A stretch of 21,789 bases of DNA from an uncultured Oscillospiraceae bacterium. GTDB taxonomy: Bacteria > Bacillota > Clostridia > Oscillospirales > Acutalibacteraceae. Every line of letters starts with the position of its first letter. Positions within the stretch are counted from its first letter, which is position 1. The position numbers were made by a program, and so were the translations under genes. Below, piece after piece: positions 12,932 to 21,356 of this stretch. The notes under the pieces were generated by a model that saw only the letters and a program-made list of their open reading frames with translations, was not told where the DNA came from and ran no database searches. The DNA lies in the NCBI GenBank assembly GCA_959596515.1, contig CAUFXR010000041.1, forward strand, positions 1 to 21,789, given 5' to 3'.

Positions 12932-14305
12932 ATGCAAACCAAATCAAATTTAAAAAAAGAAGATATTTTCCGCGATTTACCTATTCCCATCGCACTACGA
13001 AAGATGATCATACCGGCGGTTGCCAGCCAGGTGATCATCCTGATCTACAACATGGCAGATACTTTTTTTGTCGGTCAGACCAATAATCCTTATATGGTCG
13101 CGGGAACATCCTTGATCCTGCCGGTCTTCAATATTACCCTGTGCTTTGCGGGACTAGCGGGGATCGGCGGCGGTTCACTGATTTCCAGATTGCTAGGACA
13201 GTCTCAAAAAGATGAGGCCAGGCGTGTCAGCGCATTTTCCCTGTACATAGCGATACTGATCGCTATCGTTTTTTCACTAATCATCGCTGTGTTCATGCGC
13301 CCGATTCTGGAACTTCTGGGGGCGGGAGGATACACCTACGAATATGCTAAAGAATACGCTTTCTTTGTCATTGTATTAGGCGGTGTGCCGACTGTGCTTT
13401 CTAATGTACTATCCAACTTGGTCCGCAGCATAGGCCGTTCCAAGGAGGCCAGCGCGGGGATCATACTGGGCGGCCTGCTCAATATTGCTCTGGATCCTCT
13501 GTTTATGTTCGTACTGCTGCCGAAGGGCTCCGAGGTGATTGGTGCTGGAATCGCAACCTGCCTTTCCAATTGCATTGCGATGCTCTTTTTTATTGTCGTA
13601 CTGCTGCGTCTTGGAAAGGATTCGATCATCACCTTTTCCATGCGAAAGGGCCTACCGAAAAAAAGCAGTATCGCAGCTGTTTTCGGCGTGGGTATTCCCT
13701 CGGCTATTGCAACGCTTTTGTTTGATTTAGACTATGTCATTATTGACAAACTGATGGTTTCCTACCACGATCTGGCTCTAGCAGCCATCGGAATCGTGCT
13801 GAAAATCGAACGGTTCCCACTCAATGTGGGAATTGGGATCTGTCAGGGTATGATGCCTCTGGTGGCCTACAATTATGCTTCTGAAAACGAAAAACGCATG
13901 AATGATACGATACGGCTTTCCTGTATCTTGGGACTTGTGATCGCGGGCTTTAGCATTCTGCTGTATGAACTGTTTGCCACTCAATTTTCCGGCCTGTTTA
14001 TTGGAGACGCGCAAACGGTAAGTCTTGCCTCCGATTTTCTCCGGGTCCGGGTGCTTGCAACCCCGTTGATGTTTTTGAGCTTTTTCACAGTATATCTTTT
14101 CCAGGCGTTTGGTAGAGGCAGAATTTCTCTGTTTTTGGGTGTCACCAGATGGCTGGTATTTAATATTCCAATGCTGTTTATCCTGAACGCAATCGTGGGA
14201 ATGTATGGGATTGTCTGGTCCCAGGTGACAGCGGATATCCTCACCGTTTTGTTGTCGCTCTTTGTGTTTTGGAGATATCGCCCGAAATTCGGTGCGCCGC
14301 AATAA
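12932..14305 (+). CDS. MATE family multidrug/Na+ efflux transporter
   Basis: 457 aa from the preferred ATG 12932 (MQTKSNLKKEDIF, with GGGTGA 9 bases upstream). An in-frame extension back to 12815 lacks a ribosome site and family resemblance. About twelve hydrophobic segments in two homologous halves are visible. The first half has the family's PAVASQVIILIYNMADTFFV and FAGLAGIGGGSLISRLLGQ blocks. The second has IGIVLKIERFPLNVGIGICQ then GMMPLVAYNYAS. Members export organic cations, drugs or metabolites in exchange for Na+ or H+. The substrate cannot be inferred. The gene stands alone and is the first clearly chromosomal gene right of the mobile DNA. Confidence 0.93.
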   Translation: MQTKSNLKKEDIFRDLPIPIALRKMIIPAVASQVIILIYNMADTFFVGQTNNPYMVAGTSLILPVFNITLCFAGLAGIGGGSLISRLLGQSQKDEARRVSAFSLYIAILIAIVFSLIIAVFMRPILELLGAGGYTYEYAKEYAFFVIVLGGVPTVLSNVLSNLVRSIGRSKEASAGIILGGLLNIALDPLFMFVLLPKGSEVIGAGIATCLSNCIAMLFFIVVLLRLGKDSIITFSMRKGLPKKSSIAAVFGVGIPSAIATLLFDLDYVIIDKLMVSYHDLALAAIGIVLKIERFPLNVGIGICQGMMPLVAYNYASENEKRMNDTIRLSCILGLVIAGFSILLYELFATQFSGLFIGDAQTVSLASDFLRVRVLATPLMFLSFFTVYLFQAFGRGRISLFLGVTRWLVFNIPMLFILNAIVGMYGIVWSQVTADILTVLLSLFVFWRYRPKFGAPQ

Positions 14306-14598
14306 AAACATCCTTGGAAGCGAGCTGTAACTTTGCCTCTCCCTGACGATTTTATGTAAGTCTTGATTTCGCGGTTTTCCCTACGCAAAGCGGGTACCTG
14401 TTTTGTCCGTGTTTCCCGATCGGATGGGCCTGAACCTTCCTCCGCTTTGAGGGCGTTTCTACGCTTTCCAGCGGAGCGCCGCATCGCGTTTCCGCGTTTT
14501 GAGCTCAGCTCTTTGATTTTGTCTTTTTCTATATCACGCTGGGAATCTGTTTAATAAGCGTACTACGCAATACCACACGGTTCGCTGTGTGGTATTTT
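14306..14598 (+). terminator. Untranslated stretch ending in a hairpin after the MATE gene
   Basis: No gene is seen in the ~260 bp after the MATE stop. AATACCACAC (14569-14578) pairs perfectly with GTGTGGTATT (14587-14596), then TTAAATTTT. This is a plausible but not strong terminator for the MATE transcript. Confidence 0.45.
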
Positions 14599-14629
14599 AA
14601 ATTTTGGCTGCTCTGTTTGTGAATGAAAA

Positions 14630-14716
14630 AGTAAGGGGAAAAGAGGAAAGAGAAAGAAAATGAAAAAGAAAACAAAAAATGAAAAAACGGAAAAAACGGA
14701 AAAAACGGAAATGAAA
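14630..14716 (+). repeat. Purine-rich low-complexity tract with 9-bp repeats
   Basis: About 87 bases are almost only A and G on the plus strand. They include three tandem copies of GAAAAAACG (14681-14707). The tract lies between two converging genes. The minus-strand frame through it is Phe/Ser/Pro low-complexity and not a real protein. Confidence 0.8.
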
Positions 14717-14759
14717 ACCCATTAAATCCAAACACATTACGAGATTGGATTTAATGGGT
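14708..14759 (-). terminator. Terminator of the GH18/LysM gene
   Basis: ACCCATTAAATCCAA (14717-14731) and TTGGATTTAATGGGT (14745-14759) form a perfect 15-bp stem with a 13-base loop. Read leftward, it is followed by TTTCATTTCC and TTTTTT runs, and it lies ~90 bp after the stop of the leftward hydrolase gene. Confidence 0.65.
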
Positions 14760-14846
14760 ATCTTTCCTAAAGTGAAGTTTAAGTTTTAATTGAGAATGGT
14801 CTCAAAATAAAAATCCAGGTGTAATGCTCCAAATTTCATTTGCATT

Positions 14847-16826
14847 TTATTTGGCGGGCAGTTTGAGAACCTGTCCAGGATAAATAATATCGCTAGATAA
14901 TTGATTCAGTTCTATAATTTCCGGATAACGGCTTCCGGATCCCAGTTGTTCTCTGGCGATTTTCCATAGCGAGTCGCCACGTTTTACAGTATATTCCCGT
15001 AAAGTGCTTTCAGAAGTATCTCCATTGTTGGCGCTTCCCTTTCCTGGAATCTTTAATTGCATACCGGCGTAAATTCTATCACTTGTGAGACCATTTAACT
15101 CCATAATAACGGGATATTGATTACCTTTTCCCAAAAAGCGCTCAGCGATTTTCCAAAGGGTATCTCCTTTTCTCACTTCATAGATGAAGAATTCCTGGGA
15201 AGGAGACTGGGGCGCAGAGGGTTCAGATGGCTTCGTAAAGGTCAAATTGTTTGAAGAGATATAGCCGGTTCGTCCATCGGAAAGCCTGACCTGGTAAACG
15301 CCGCTGCCCGTATCAAATGCGGATACCGCGGTTCCGCCGGATAAGGAGGCGATAACTTTGCCTTTCAGATTTGAATTTTGATAGACGGAAACATTTGTCT
15401 CCCCAGGCTTGATCCAAGCGTCGACATATTCGTTTGTGGCTGGCGGCGCAACCGAGGAGCCATCGTCTTCAGGGATAGAAGAGTTTCCGTTGCCTGGAGC
15501 GGAAGGCTGTTCCGGTGTAGGTGTTTCAGAAGACGTGGGAGGTTCGGAGGGTGTGGAAGGTGTGGACGTCTCATCATCCGAGTTGTCTCCATCAATCCAA
15601 TTTTCGTAGTGATCCCAAATGGAGGTATCTTCTTGCCCCAGAGCCCAGGCGCCGGCGCCTTTCAAATTGTACTTTTCTATCAGACGAAGCTTTGCCTGAT
15701 AAGACTGATCGTTTTCAAACCAAACTTCGTAACGTCCCGGTTCCAGCACAAAATCTCCGCCGACTGTAAAATGTCCGCTATCTTCCGTAACGAGGAACTC
15801 CGCTTTCACAGATTGAGTCTCTTCGTCATAGGTCACAGTAGCCTCACAGCTTTCCAAAATTTGCTGAATTGTTTTGCTGCTGATGCCTTTTCCCACAATC
15901 CGGCTGTTGTCCAAACTCCAAACGCGCCCGTAAAACGGAATTCCAACTACGATTTTTTCCGGAGAGGTTTTGCTCAAAGCGTATTTGACTGAATTTTCCA
16001 CGAAGTCGATGCTGGCGACAGGGCCGGCATCTCCGCCCTCATAGTGTTCGTCGTAGGCCATGATAAGCAAATGATCGGCATACTGTGCCAGTGCTGTATA
16101 ATCATAAGAGCCGTGCCATCCTGTCTGCCAATCCTTTGGGTTCGCCGCAACCGCCACAGAAATTTCTTTATGGCTTGGAATCTTTTCCCGAAGCAGCCTG
16201 ACCAGCTCGGTATATTGGTTCCTTTGTTCATGAGTAACGTTTTCGATATCAACGTTAACGCCGTCTAAATCATATTCTTCCACATAATCAGCGATCTGTG
16301 TGGAAAGAGAATCGACATCTTTTAGGGCGTTGATTCCCGCGGTCCGATTCCAATGGTTGCTTAAAAAGGGAACTACTTTAATTCCTTTGTCGTGCATGGT
16401 TTTTATAAAAAAGGGACTGAGATAATTTAGCTTTAGACTGCCGTCTTCCCGAATGTCGAAATAGCTGGGAGATACGACATCTAAGGCACCGTTGGTCTGA
16501 TTAACATATTCAATTTGCTGATGATCGGTCCCGCTGTAAAGGTAACCCATGGTATACCGGTCTGTTGCGGCAAAAGCGGCTATAAAGGTTGAAAATACGA
16601 CCGATGCGATTAAAACACCGGAAACTAAAATTTTCACACTTTTGATTTTCACCTTTTTGGCGTAGGGAAGAATACTGTCCCAAAGCTTTTTGGAATTTTC
16701 CTTCAGATTTTTCTTGAGATCGAATTCTTCCGCGATTTCCGCACCTTTGCCGGAGTACTCAAGAATAAGGTCATACGTACCGTCATTATTGCTGATTAAT
16801 TTTATATTCGGAGTCAAAAGCCTCAC
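14847..16826 (-). CDS. Membrane-anchored GH18 hydrolase with SH3 and two LysM domains
   Basis: 659 aa from the GTG at 16826 (start reads VRLLTPNIKLISNNDGTYDL); an in-frame ATG at 16865 is possible but lacks a ribosome site. Numbering from that ATG: residues 74-99 are one membrane segment or signal anchor. Residues 103-425 are a glycoside hydrolase 18 domain with DGVNVDIE (201-208), the last Glu being the catalytic acid. A Ser/Thr/Pro linker covers 428-475, an SH3-like domain 486-545, and LysM domains about 560-607 and 623-671. This resembles SleL/YaaH-type N-acetylglucosaminidases that degrade spore cortex or wall peptidoglycan, but with LysM at the C-terminus and a cytoplasmic N-terminal segment of ~70 residues. 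Likely surface-anchored; role in germination or wall turnover is inferred. Confidence 0.9.
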   Translation of the reverse strand: MRLLTPNIKLISNNDGTYDLILEYSGKGAEIAEEFDLKKNLKENSKKLWDSILPYAKKVKIKSVKILVSGVLIASVVFSTFIAAFAATDRYTMGYLYSGTDHQQIEYVNQTNGALDVVSPSYFDIREDGSLKLNYLSPFFIKTMHDKGIKVVPFLSNHWNRTAGINALKDVDSLSTQIADYVEEYDLDGVNVDIENVTHEQRNQYTELVRLLREKIPSHKEISVAVAANPKDWQTGWHGSYDYTALAQYADHLLIMAYDEHYEGGDAGPVASIDFVENSVKYALSKTSPEKIVVGIPFYGRVWSLDNSRIVGKGISSKTIQQILESCEATVTYDEETQSVKAEFLVTEDSGHFTVGGDFVLEPGRYEVWFENDQSYQAKLRLIEKYNLKGAGAWALGQEDTSIWDHYENWIDGDNSDDETSTPSTPSEPPTSSETPTPEQPSAPGNGNSSIPEDDGSSVAPPATNEYVDAWIKPGETNVSVYQNSNLKGKVIASLSGGTAVSAFDTGSGVYQVRLSDGRTGYISSNNLTFTKPSEPSAPQSPSQEFFIYEVRKGDTLWKIAERFLGKGNQYPVIMELNGLTSDRIYAGMQLKIPGKGSANNGDTSESTLREYTVKRGDSLWKIAREQLGSGSRYPEIIELNQLSSDIIYPGQVLKLPAK

Positions 16827-16865
16827 CGCACCTTTCTGAAATTTTTTATGATGCAAGATTAGCAT

Positions 16866-17538
16866 TTGCCAAGCTGAGGTAAATATTCAGTGGTTAAAAA
16901 CATATCCGTAATGCTAGAAAAAGAAACGATTCATTTAAAAAAGCGCTAATAAAAACGGCCCATAGGTACTCCCCAAAATGCAAAATGCGAAATGCCGAAA
17001 AACTCGCTTTTCGCTCCGCGAAGAAAAATATTATAAAGATCAGAACACCTAAAGGTAAAAGTGAAAAAGAGGCCTTTGAGGAAGCCTCTTTTCTAAGAAG
17101 GGACAAATTTTATATTTCTGATTTAGCCCTGCGGGCTCAAAACAGCGGACGAAGAAAATTTGAACTTGATGGAGGATTTTTCCTTCACAGTATCTCACTC
17201 CATAGATTGACCTATGAGCGTTTTATCCGTTAAGTATCTGTCTACACACCGCTCCGTATATTCTTTTGAGAAAAAGGCTCCGTCCCATATACCTTATCTG
17301 GATAAAGCTCTGTATGGAGGTTGCCGATTAGACAATACCCGGTAGATTGAAGCAAGGCCGTGGTTGGCCACGATTGAAAAATTTTTACGATTTTATCGTT
17401 AGTTGATTGGCGCCATGTCACCCTGGTGGATACACTTAGCCGTGAATGGTCACAGCCATATGTTCCCCTTTTTTAATGGTACTGGTCGGACTTATCTCGT
17501 GCTACAGACCTAATTTTTTAAAGTTGCCTGATATTACA
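16866..17538. other. Gene-poor region, possible structured RNA at about 17240-17520
   Basis: No convincing protein gene: the open frames here lack ribosome sites and family resemblance. A hairpin AGAGGC/GCCTCT near 17070-17096 is followed by TTT. Between 17240 and 17520 several stems cluster: CCATATAC/GTATGG enclosing TTATC/GATAA, CGTGG/CCACG, ACGA/TCGT and GTGA/TCAC. A TTCCCCTTTTTT run follows. This could be a housekeeping RNA such as 6S, but I do not see a diagnostic consensus. Confidence 0.35.
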
Positions 17539-17567
17539 TTGACAAACTTAAGGATTTATATTATACT
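17539..17567 (+). promoter_or_regulatory. Promoter of the first DUF4854-like gene
   Basis: TTGACA (17539-17544), 17-bp spacer, TATACT (17562-17567): a near-consensus vegetative promoter. It would give a ~150-nt leader containing a hairpin AGTCAAA/TTTGACT (17621-17643). Confidence 0.75.
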
Positions 17568-17722
17568 ACTTCTTGGTTGTTCAGTCTAAACAATATATAT
17601 TTGTTTGGCTTGGGTTATTTAGTCAAAAAAAGCTACTTTGACTGATTCATCCAATACACCTTGGAAGCAGTAGGTTGTTTTATTTCCCTAAAATATATAT
17701 AATATAGAGGAGTAGATTGGTT

Positions 17723-18136
17723 ATGAAAAAAGTTTTGTCCAGCGTGCTTGCTTTGGTGATGGTTTTTGCTATGGCATTGTCATTCACTTCCTGTAACAGG
17801 GGTAAGATTGAGTCGATCGAAGCCTTTGTCGCTACCGATGAAATGCAGTCACAGATTAAAGAAGCAAAAGAGTCTGTAGAGGACGGTATTCTTACCATGG
17901 ACATTGTGGCCGAAGGTAATAAGCTGGTGTATGTTTACACTTATCAAATGGATCTCGATGTCGAGGCTACCAAAGAAGCCCTGGTTACTGCTACCGAGCA
18001 GCAAGCGTCTGTTTTTGAGGATGTGGCCAAGGAACTTAAAAACGCGGTAAATGTGGAGAATCCTATTGTGGAAGTTAGATATTTGGAAAAGGATGGAACG
18101 GAAATTTATTCTCAAGAATTTACTGCGGCAGAATAA
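17723..18136 (+). CDS. DUF4854-like lipoprotein, copy 1
   Basis: 137 aa from ATG 17723 (GAGGAG 11 bases upstream; a TTG at 17717 is possible). The signal peptide is MKKVLSSVLALVMVFAMA-like, with a lipobox ending FTSC (Cys24), so it is probably membrane-tethered on the outside. The mature part (IESIEAFVATDEMQSQIKEA, EGNKLVYVYTYQMDLD, ENPIVEVRYLEKDGTEIYSQ) matches the DUF4854 pattern as I recall it; the function of that family is unknown. A close paralogue lies at 18574 (shared EMQS, YTYTY-like, VRYL and GSEIYS blocks). It has its own promoter and a strong terminator, so it is monocistronic. Confidence 0.82.
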   Translation: MKKVLSSVLALVMVFAMALSFTSCNRGKIESIEAFVATDEMQSQIKEAKESVEDGILTMDIVAEGNKLVYVYTYQMDLDVEATKEALVTATEQQASVFEDVAKELKNAVNVENPIVEVRYLEKDGTEIYSQEFTAAE

Positions 18137-18146
18137 AACAAATAGG

Positions 18147-18179
18147 AAGGGCCCGGCGTTTGGAGCGTCGGGCCCTTTT
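18147..18179 (+). terminator. Strong terminator after DUF4854 copy 1
   Basis: AAGGGCCCGGCG (18147-18158) pairs with CGTCGGGCCCTT (18166-18177), with one wobble pair, and ends in TTTT. Confidence 0.88.
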
Positions 18180-18507
18180 GTCGCTTTGGTAACTTCTGTC
18201 TTGGCTTTGCTAAGAGGAAAGTAAAAATTTTTCGCTGAAAGCGTAGAGCGGAGGTTCAGCAGAGCGTATAGCAGAATGAAAGAGAGCCAGAAAAAATGAA
18301 GATATTTTCGGAAGCGTACCTCCTGCCTCAAGAACGCTGGGCAAGGAGAGCGACAAACATTTTGCGCCTTTTTGGATTCGTACGGAAAAGAACTTAATCC
18401 GCTCTTGTAAAGGTTACCACAAAAGCCTTTCAGAGCTTGCCTAAGAGCTTATGTAAGCCTTTCTTTGCCGGGAAGCGCAATTTTATAAAAATTTTTATAA
18501 AGAATGA
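18180..18507. other. Spacer between the DUF4854 paralogues
   Basis: About 330 bp without a supportable gene, RNA or repeat. The open frame on the minus strand starts without a ribosome site and runs through the lipoprotein gene in a shadow frame. Confidence 0.5.
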
Positions 18508-18536
18508 TTGAAAAACCCTTTTGTTTGGGATACACT
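18508..18536 (+). promoter_or_regulatory. Promoter of the second DUF4854-like gene
   Basis: TTGAAA (18508-18513), 17-bp spacer, TACACT (18531-18536). It gives a ~30-nt leader that still contains the AGGAG ribosome site at 18558. Confidence 0.65.
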
Positions 18537-18573
18537 AATGAAGACCCTTTTATTTTTAGGAGTTGATTCTGAC

Positions 18574-18984
18574 ATGAAAAAGATATTACGTTGTATGCTG
18601 ACGCTGATCCTCATTGCGGCATCAGTTTTCTTCGTTGCCGGCTGCAGGGGCCCTCAATACGACTCTATGGAAGCTTTTTTAGAGGGAGAAGAAATGCAGT
18701 CCTCGATCGCTGCGGATAAAAGCGTTCTGGAAGGCAGCGGCTTGAGCCTGGAGGTCACCAGCCAGGGAGACCAATTGATTTATACGTATACTTATGCACA
18801 GGCGCTGGAAGTGGAATCATCCAGAGAAATCTTGAAACAGGGAATAGAGTCGGAGCAGGAAGCTTTTCAAGAAATTTTGGATAACGTCAAAGCTGAGGTC
18901 AATATCGAGAAGCCGGTGCTGGTTATAAGATATTTAAATCCAGACGGCAGTGAGATCTACTCTCATACATTTACAGTCGAATGA
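18574..18984 (+). CDS. DUF4854-like lipoprotein, copy 2
   Basis: 136 aa from ATG 18574 (AGGAG 11 bases upstream; the frame continues 22 codons further up, but that part lies over the promoter). Signal peptide with a good lipobox FVAGC (Cys24). The mature domain (YDSMEAFLEGEEMQSSIAAD, SQGDQLIYTYTYAQALEVES, EKPVLVIRYLNPDGSEIYSH) is clearly homologous to copy 1, with an older-looking divergence of roughly half the residues by eye. Separate promoter and terminator suggest the two copies are regulated independently. Function unknown. Confidence 0.82.
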   Translation: MKKILRCMLTLILIAASVFFVAGCRGPQYDSMEAFLEGEEMQSSIAADKSVLEGSGLSLEVTSQGDQLIYTYTYAQALEVESSREILKQGIESEQEAFQEILDNVKAEVNIEKPVLVIRYLNPDGSEIYSHTFTVE

Positions 18985-19004
18985 CAGCTGAAATAAAACA
19001 AACT

Positions 19005-19037
19005 AAAAGGCTCTGCCCGGAATCGGCAGGCCTTTTT
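19005..19037 (+). terminator. Terminator after DUF4854 copy 2
   Basis: AAAAGGC-T-CTGCC pairs with GGCAG-GCCTTTT (19005-19036, one bulged T), followed by more Ts. Confidence 0.8.
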
Positions 19038-19088
19038 TATTTACTGCATGCGTATTTTCAAAGGCTTTCAAAGGAAGGCTTTGAAAAG

Positions 19089-19136
19089 GCGGAAACAAGT
19101 GAGGCAATATAAGCGGAAACAAGTGAGACAATATAA
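19089..19136 (+). repeat. Two tandem copies of a 24-bp repeat
   Basis: GCGGAAACAAGTGAG then RCAATATAA occurs at 19089-19112 and 19113-19136 with one difference (G/A). It lies in a ~370-bp gene-free stretch that also holds a GGCTTT/AAAG-rich imperfect inverted repeat at about 19060-19088. Confidence 0.8.
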
Positions 19137-19412
19137 GATGATATTGCCGGCGCTTGATATGCAGCTTTTATGGGCGCTTCGTTTACCGGAAAACACGATT
19201 TAGCCTTTCGAAATCGAGTGTTCTCCAGCCTGAAGCTGGGGTACACTTTTTCTCTTTTGACATAGCATTTGAGAGTTGTCCGGGAAACAGGGACGCAGTG
19301 GGCTCCTTATTTTCCGAATTTAATCTTCCGGTTCTATTGTCCCGAGGAAAGCGCTTTCTCAAACACGCTTACGAATATTACAAATTTAATTTAAAAAAAT
19401 TAAAGAGATCTA

Positions 19413-19445
19413 TTGACAAATAAAACTGTAATAATTATAATTACA
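19413..19445 (+). promoter_or_regulatory. Consensus promoter with overlapping dyad, redox operon
   Basis: TTGACA (19413-19418), 17-bp spacer and TATAAT (19436-19441) are a perfect -35/-10 pair. TGTAAT (19427-19432) and ATTACA (19440-19445) form a dyad covering the -10. A promoter this strong normally needs a repressor, and the Rrf2 protein encoded next is the natural candidate. Confidence 0.78.
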
Positions 19446-19530
19446 ATTAGAAACTAAAACAAAAAAATTACATTTTTGATGACGACAAGTTTTTCCGCAG
19501 TACACCAGAATAGGAAAGGATAGAATATTT

Positions 19531-19989
19531 ATGAACAGCGAATTCTGTATTGCGATACATGGCCTGGTATTTTTGAATCTAAAAAATCGATGTTTGTCCA
19601 GCGAGGTTCTTGCCAACAATATTTGTACAAATCCTGTAAGGATCCGCAAGGTAATGGCAAGATTAAAGAAAGCGGGGCTGGTTTTAACTAAAGAGGGAAG
19701 TGACGGCGGCTATACCTTAGCGAAGCCTGCGGGTGAGATCACATTAAATGAGGTGAGCGCCGCCCTGCAGACCGAATTTGTGTGTTCGCATTGGCGAAGC
19801 GGCGGTCAGGATCAGGACTGTATGGTGGCTTCTGGCATGGCGGATGTGATGGATCGGCTCTATTCCGAGCTGGACTCCCTTTGTCAAAAGCGACTAGAAG
19901 GAATTACCATTGAAGATGTCGGTACGGCGCTGATACAGAAAAGTCAGGGCAGAAAGTTTGGCTGTTCGGAAGCGCTGCGAAAATCTTAG
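19531..19989 (+). CDS. Rrf2-family transcriptional regulator
   Basis: 152 aa from ATG 19531. Residues 1-65 form a winged helix (CIAIHGLVFLNLKNRCLSSE, TNPVRIRKVMARLKKAGLVL, SDGGYTLAKPAGEITLNEV), the hallmark of the Rrf2/IscR/NsrR group. Residues 85-97 carry two cysteines (CSHWRSGGQDQDC), with more at 118 and 145. This is near where IscR and NsrR bind an Fe-S cluster, but the spacing differs from the classical three-Cys pattern, so a thiol switch is also possible. It starts an apparent operon with the CcdA-TlpA fusion (18-bp gap) and thioredoxin, so it probably senses redox state and represses its own operon through the dyad at 19427-19445. Confidence 0.9.
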   Translation: MNSEFCIAIHGLVFLNLKNRCLSSEVLANNICTNPVRIRKVMARLKKAGLVLTKEGSDGGYTLAKPAGEITLNEVSAALQTEFVCSHWRSGGQDQDCMVASGMADVMDRLYSELDSLCQKRLEGITIEDVGTALIQKSQGRKFGCSEALRKS

Positions 19990-20007
19990 TGGTGGATGGA
20001 GGTATTT

Positions 20008-21327
20008 ATGGGATTCACAATTGAAACAGGAATTTCAGGACTTACCGTATTCCTTCAGGGGCTTTTGAGTTTTTTCTCTCCCTGTGTTCTGCCGCTGGTG
20101 CCGCTTTATATTGGCTATCTGGCAGGCGGCGCCAAAACTGTGGATGAAGATGGCACCATACATTACAAGCGCTCTAAGGTGACCATCAACACCCTGTTTT
20201 TTGTTCTGGGGATCAGTTTTGCCTTCTTCCTTCTAGGGTTTGGCTTTACCGCAGTGGGACAATTTTTCAGCGGTAATCGGGTTTTATTTGCCAGAATTGG
20301 CGGCGTGCTGGTGATTCTGTTTGGAGCGTTCCAATTATTCGGCACCAATGTTTTCACTCGGGAGCATCGACTTCCTTTTCGTTTGGACCGCTTCGCGATG
20401 AATCCGGCGGTCGCGCTGATTTTAGGGTTCACCTTCAGTTTCGCCTGGACGCCCTGCGTAGGTCCGGCGCTCACCAGCGTACTGCTGATGGCCTCCTCAG
20501 CCAGCTCCTCAGCGGTAGGCTACGCCTTGATCGGTGTTTACACGTTGGGCTTTGTGATTCCTTTCCTGGCGGTGGGCCTATTTACCGGTACCGTACTGGA
20601 TTTCTTCAAACGGCACCAAAAAGTGGTAAAATATACCGTTAAGACCGGCGGTGTGCTGATGATCCTGATGGGCGTGATGATGCTCACCGGTTGGATGAAT
20701 GGAATTACTGGTTATCTTTCCAGCTTTGGAGGCGCGGCTGGAGGCGAATCTGTATCCTCCACCACGGATCAGCAGGCCGGAAGCGTGTCCTCTTCAGGCG
20801 CTGAGAGCGAATCTTCTTCATCCTCTCAAGCTTCCAGTTCCAGCGAGGCCCAATCTTTGCCGCCCGCCCCGGATTTCACCTTTTATGATCAAAATGGCCA
20901 GAAACACACGCTTTCGGATTATAAGGAGAAAGTGGTGTTTTTGAACTTTTGGGCCACTTGGTGTCCTCCGTGCCAATCGGAAATGCCAGACATCCAAAAG
21001 CTTTATGAGGATTACGGCATGAATGAGGAAGAGGTGGTGGTGCTGGGCGTCGCTAACCCCAGATCAGAGGAGAACCCCTATAACCAGGATGTGACGCAAG
21101 AGGAAGTCGAGGCGTTTCTTGCTGAAAAAGGATATACTTATCCTGTGGTAATGGATACCACAGGGGAAGCGTTCCAGAGTTATGGAGTTTCCTCGTTCCC
21201 AACGACCTTTATGATTGACCGGAATGGGAATGTGTTTGGATACATTACCGGTATGCTGACTAGAAGTATGATGGATAGCATTATTGAGCAGACTATGAGC
21301 GGCGAACGTACGCCGGTTCAGGAATAA
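20008..21327 (+). CDS. CcdA-TlpA/ResA fusion: thiol-reductant transporter and extracytoplasmic thioredoxin
   Basis: 439 aa from ATG 20008 (GGAGG 5 bases upstream). Residues 5-230 form a six-segment CcdA/DsbD-beta membrane domain, with Cys26 (FSPCVLPLVP) and Cys150 (WTPCVGPAL) as the electron-relay pair. Residues 245-281 are a Ser/Ala/Gln-rich flexible linker. Residues 285-430 are a TlpA/ResA-type thioredoxin domain with WATWCPPCQSEMP (CPPC at 319-322) and a late SSFPTT cis-Pro motif. The fusion can carry electrons from cytoplasmic thioredoxin across the membrane to an exposed thioredoxin that reduces surface disulfides or protects thiols. The trxA gene directly downstream would supply those electrons. 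Joining both parts in one chain is seen in Gram-positive and other bacteria. Confidence 0.93.
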   Translation: MGFTIETGISGLTVFLQGLLSFFSPCVLPLVPLYIGYLAGGAKTVDEDGTIHYKRSKVTINTLFFVLGISFAFFLLGFGFTAVGQFFSGNRVLFARIGGVLVILFGAFQLFGTNVFTREHRLPFRLDRFAMNPAVALILGFTFSFAWTPCVGPALTSVLLMASSASSSAVGYALIGVYTLGFVIPFLAVGLFTGTVLDFFKRHQKVVKYTVKTGGVLMILMGVMMLTGWMNGITGYLSSFGGAAGGESVSSTTDQQAGSVSSSGAESESSSSSQASSSSEAQSLPPAPDFTFYDQNGQKHTLSDYKEKVVFLNFWATWCPPCQSEMPDIQKLYEDYGMNEEEVVVLGVANPRSEENPYNQDVTQEEVEAFLAEKGYTYPVVMDTTGEAFQSYGVSSFPTTFMIDRNGNVFGYITGMLTRSMMDSIIEQTMSGERTPVQE

Positions 21328-21356
21328 TTATTTAAAATAAACAGGAGGAATTTATC

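Noticed and set aside
14529..14735. Phe/Pro/Ser-rich minus-strand frame
   Set aside because: It is a translation of the purine-rich low-complexity tract and covers the hydrolase terminator.
16985..17233. 82-codon basic frame between the hydrolase and lipoprotein genes
   Set aside because: No ribosome site and no family resemblance; it spans a terminator-like hairpin.
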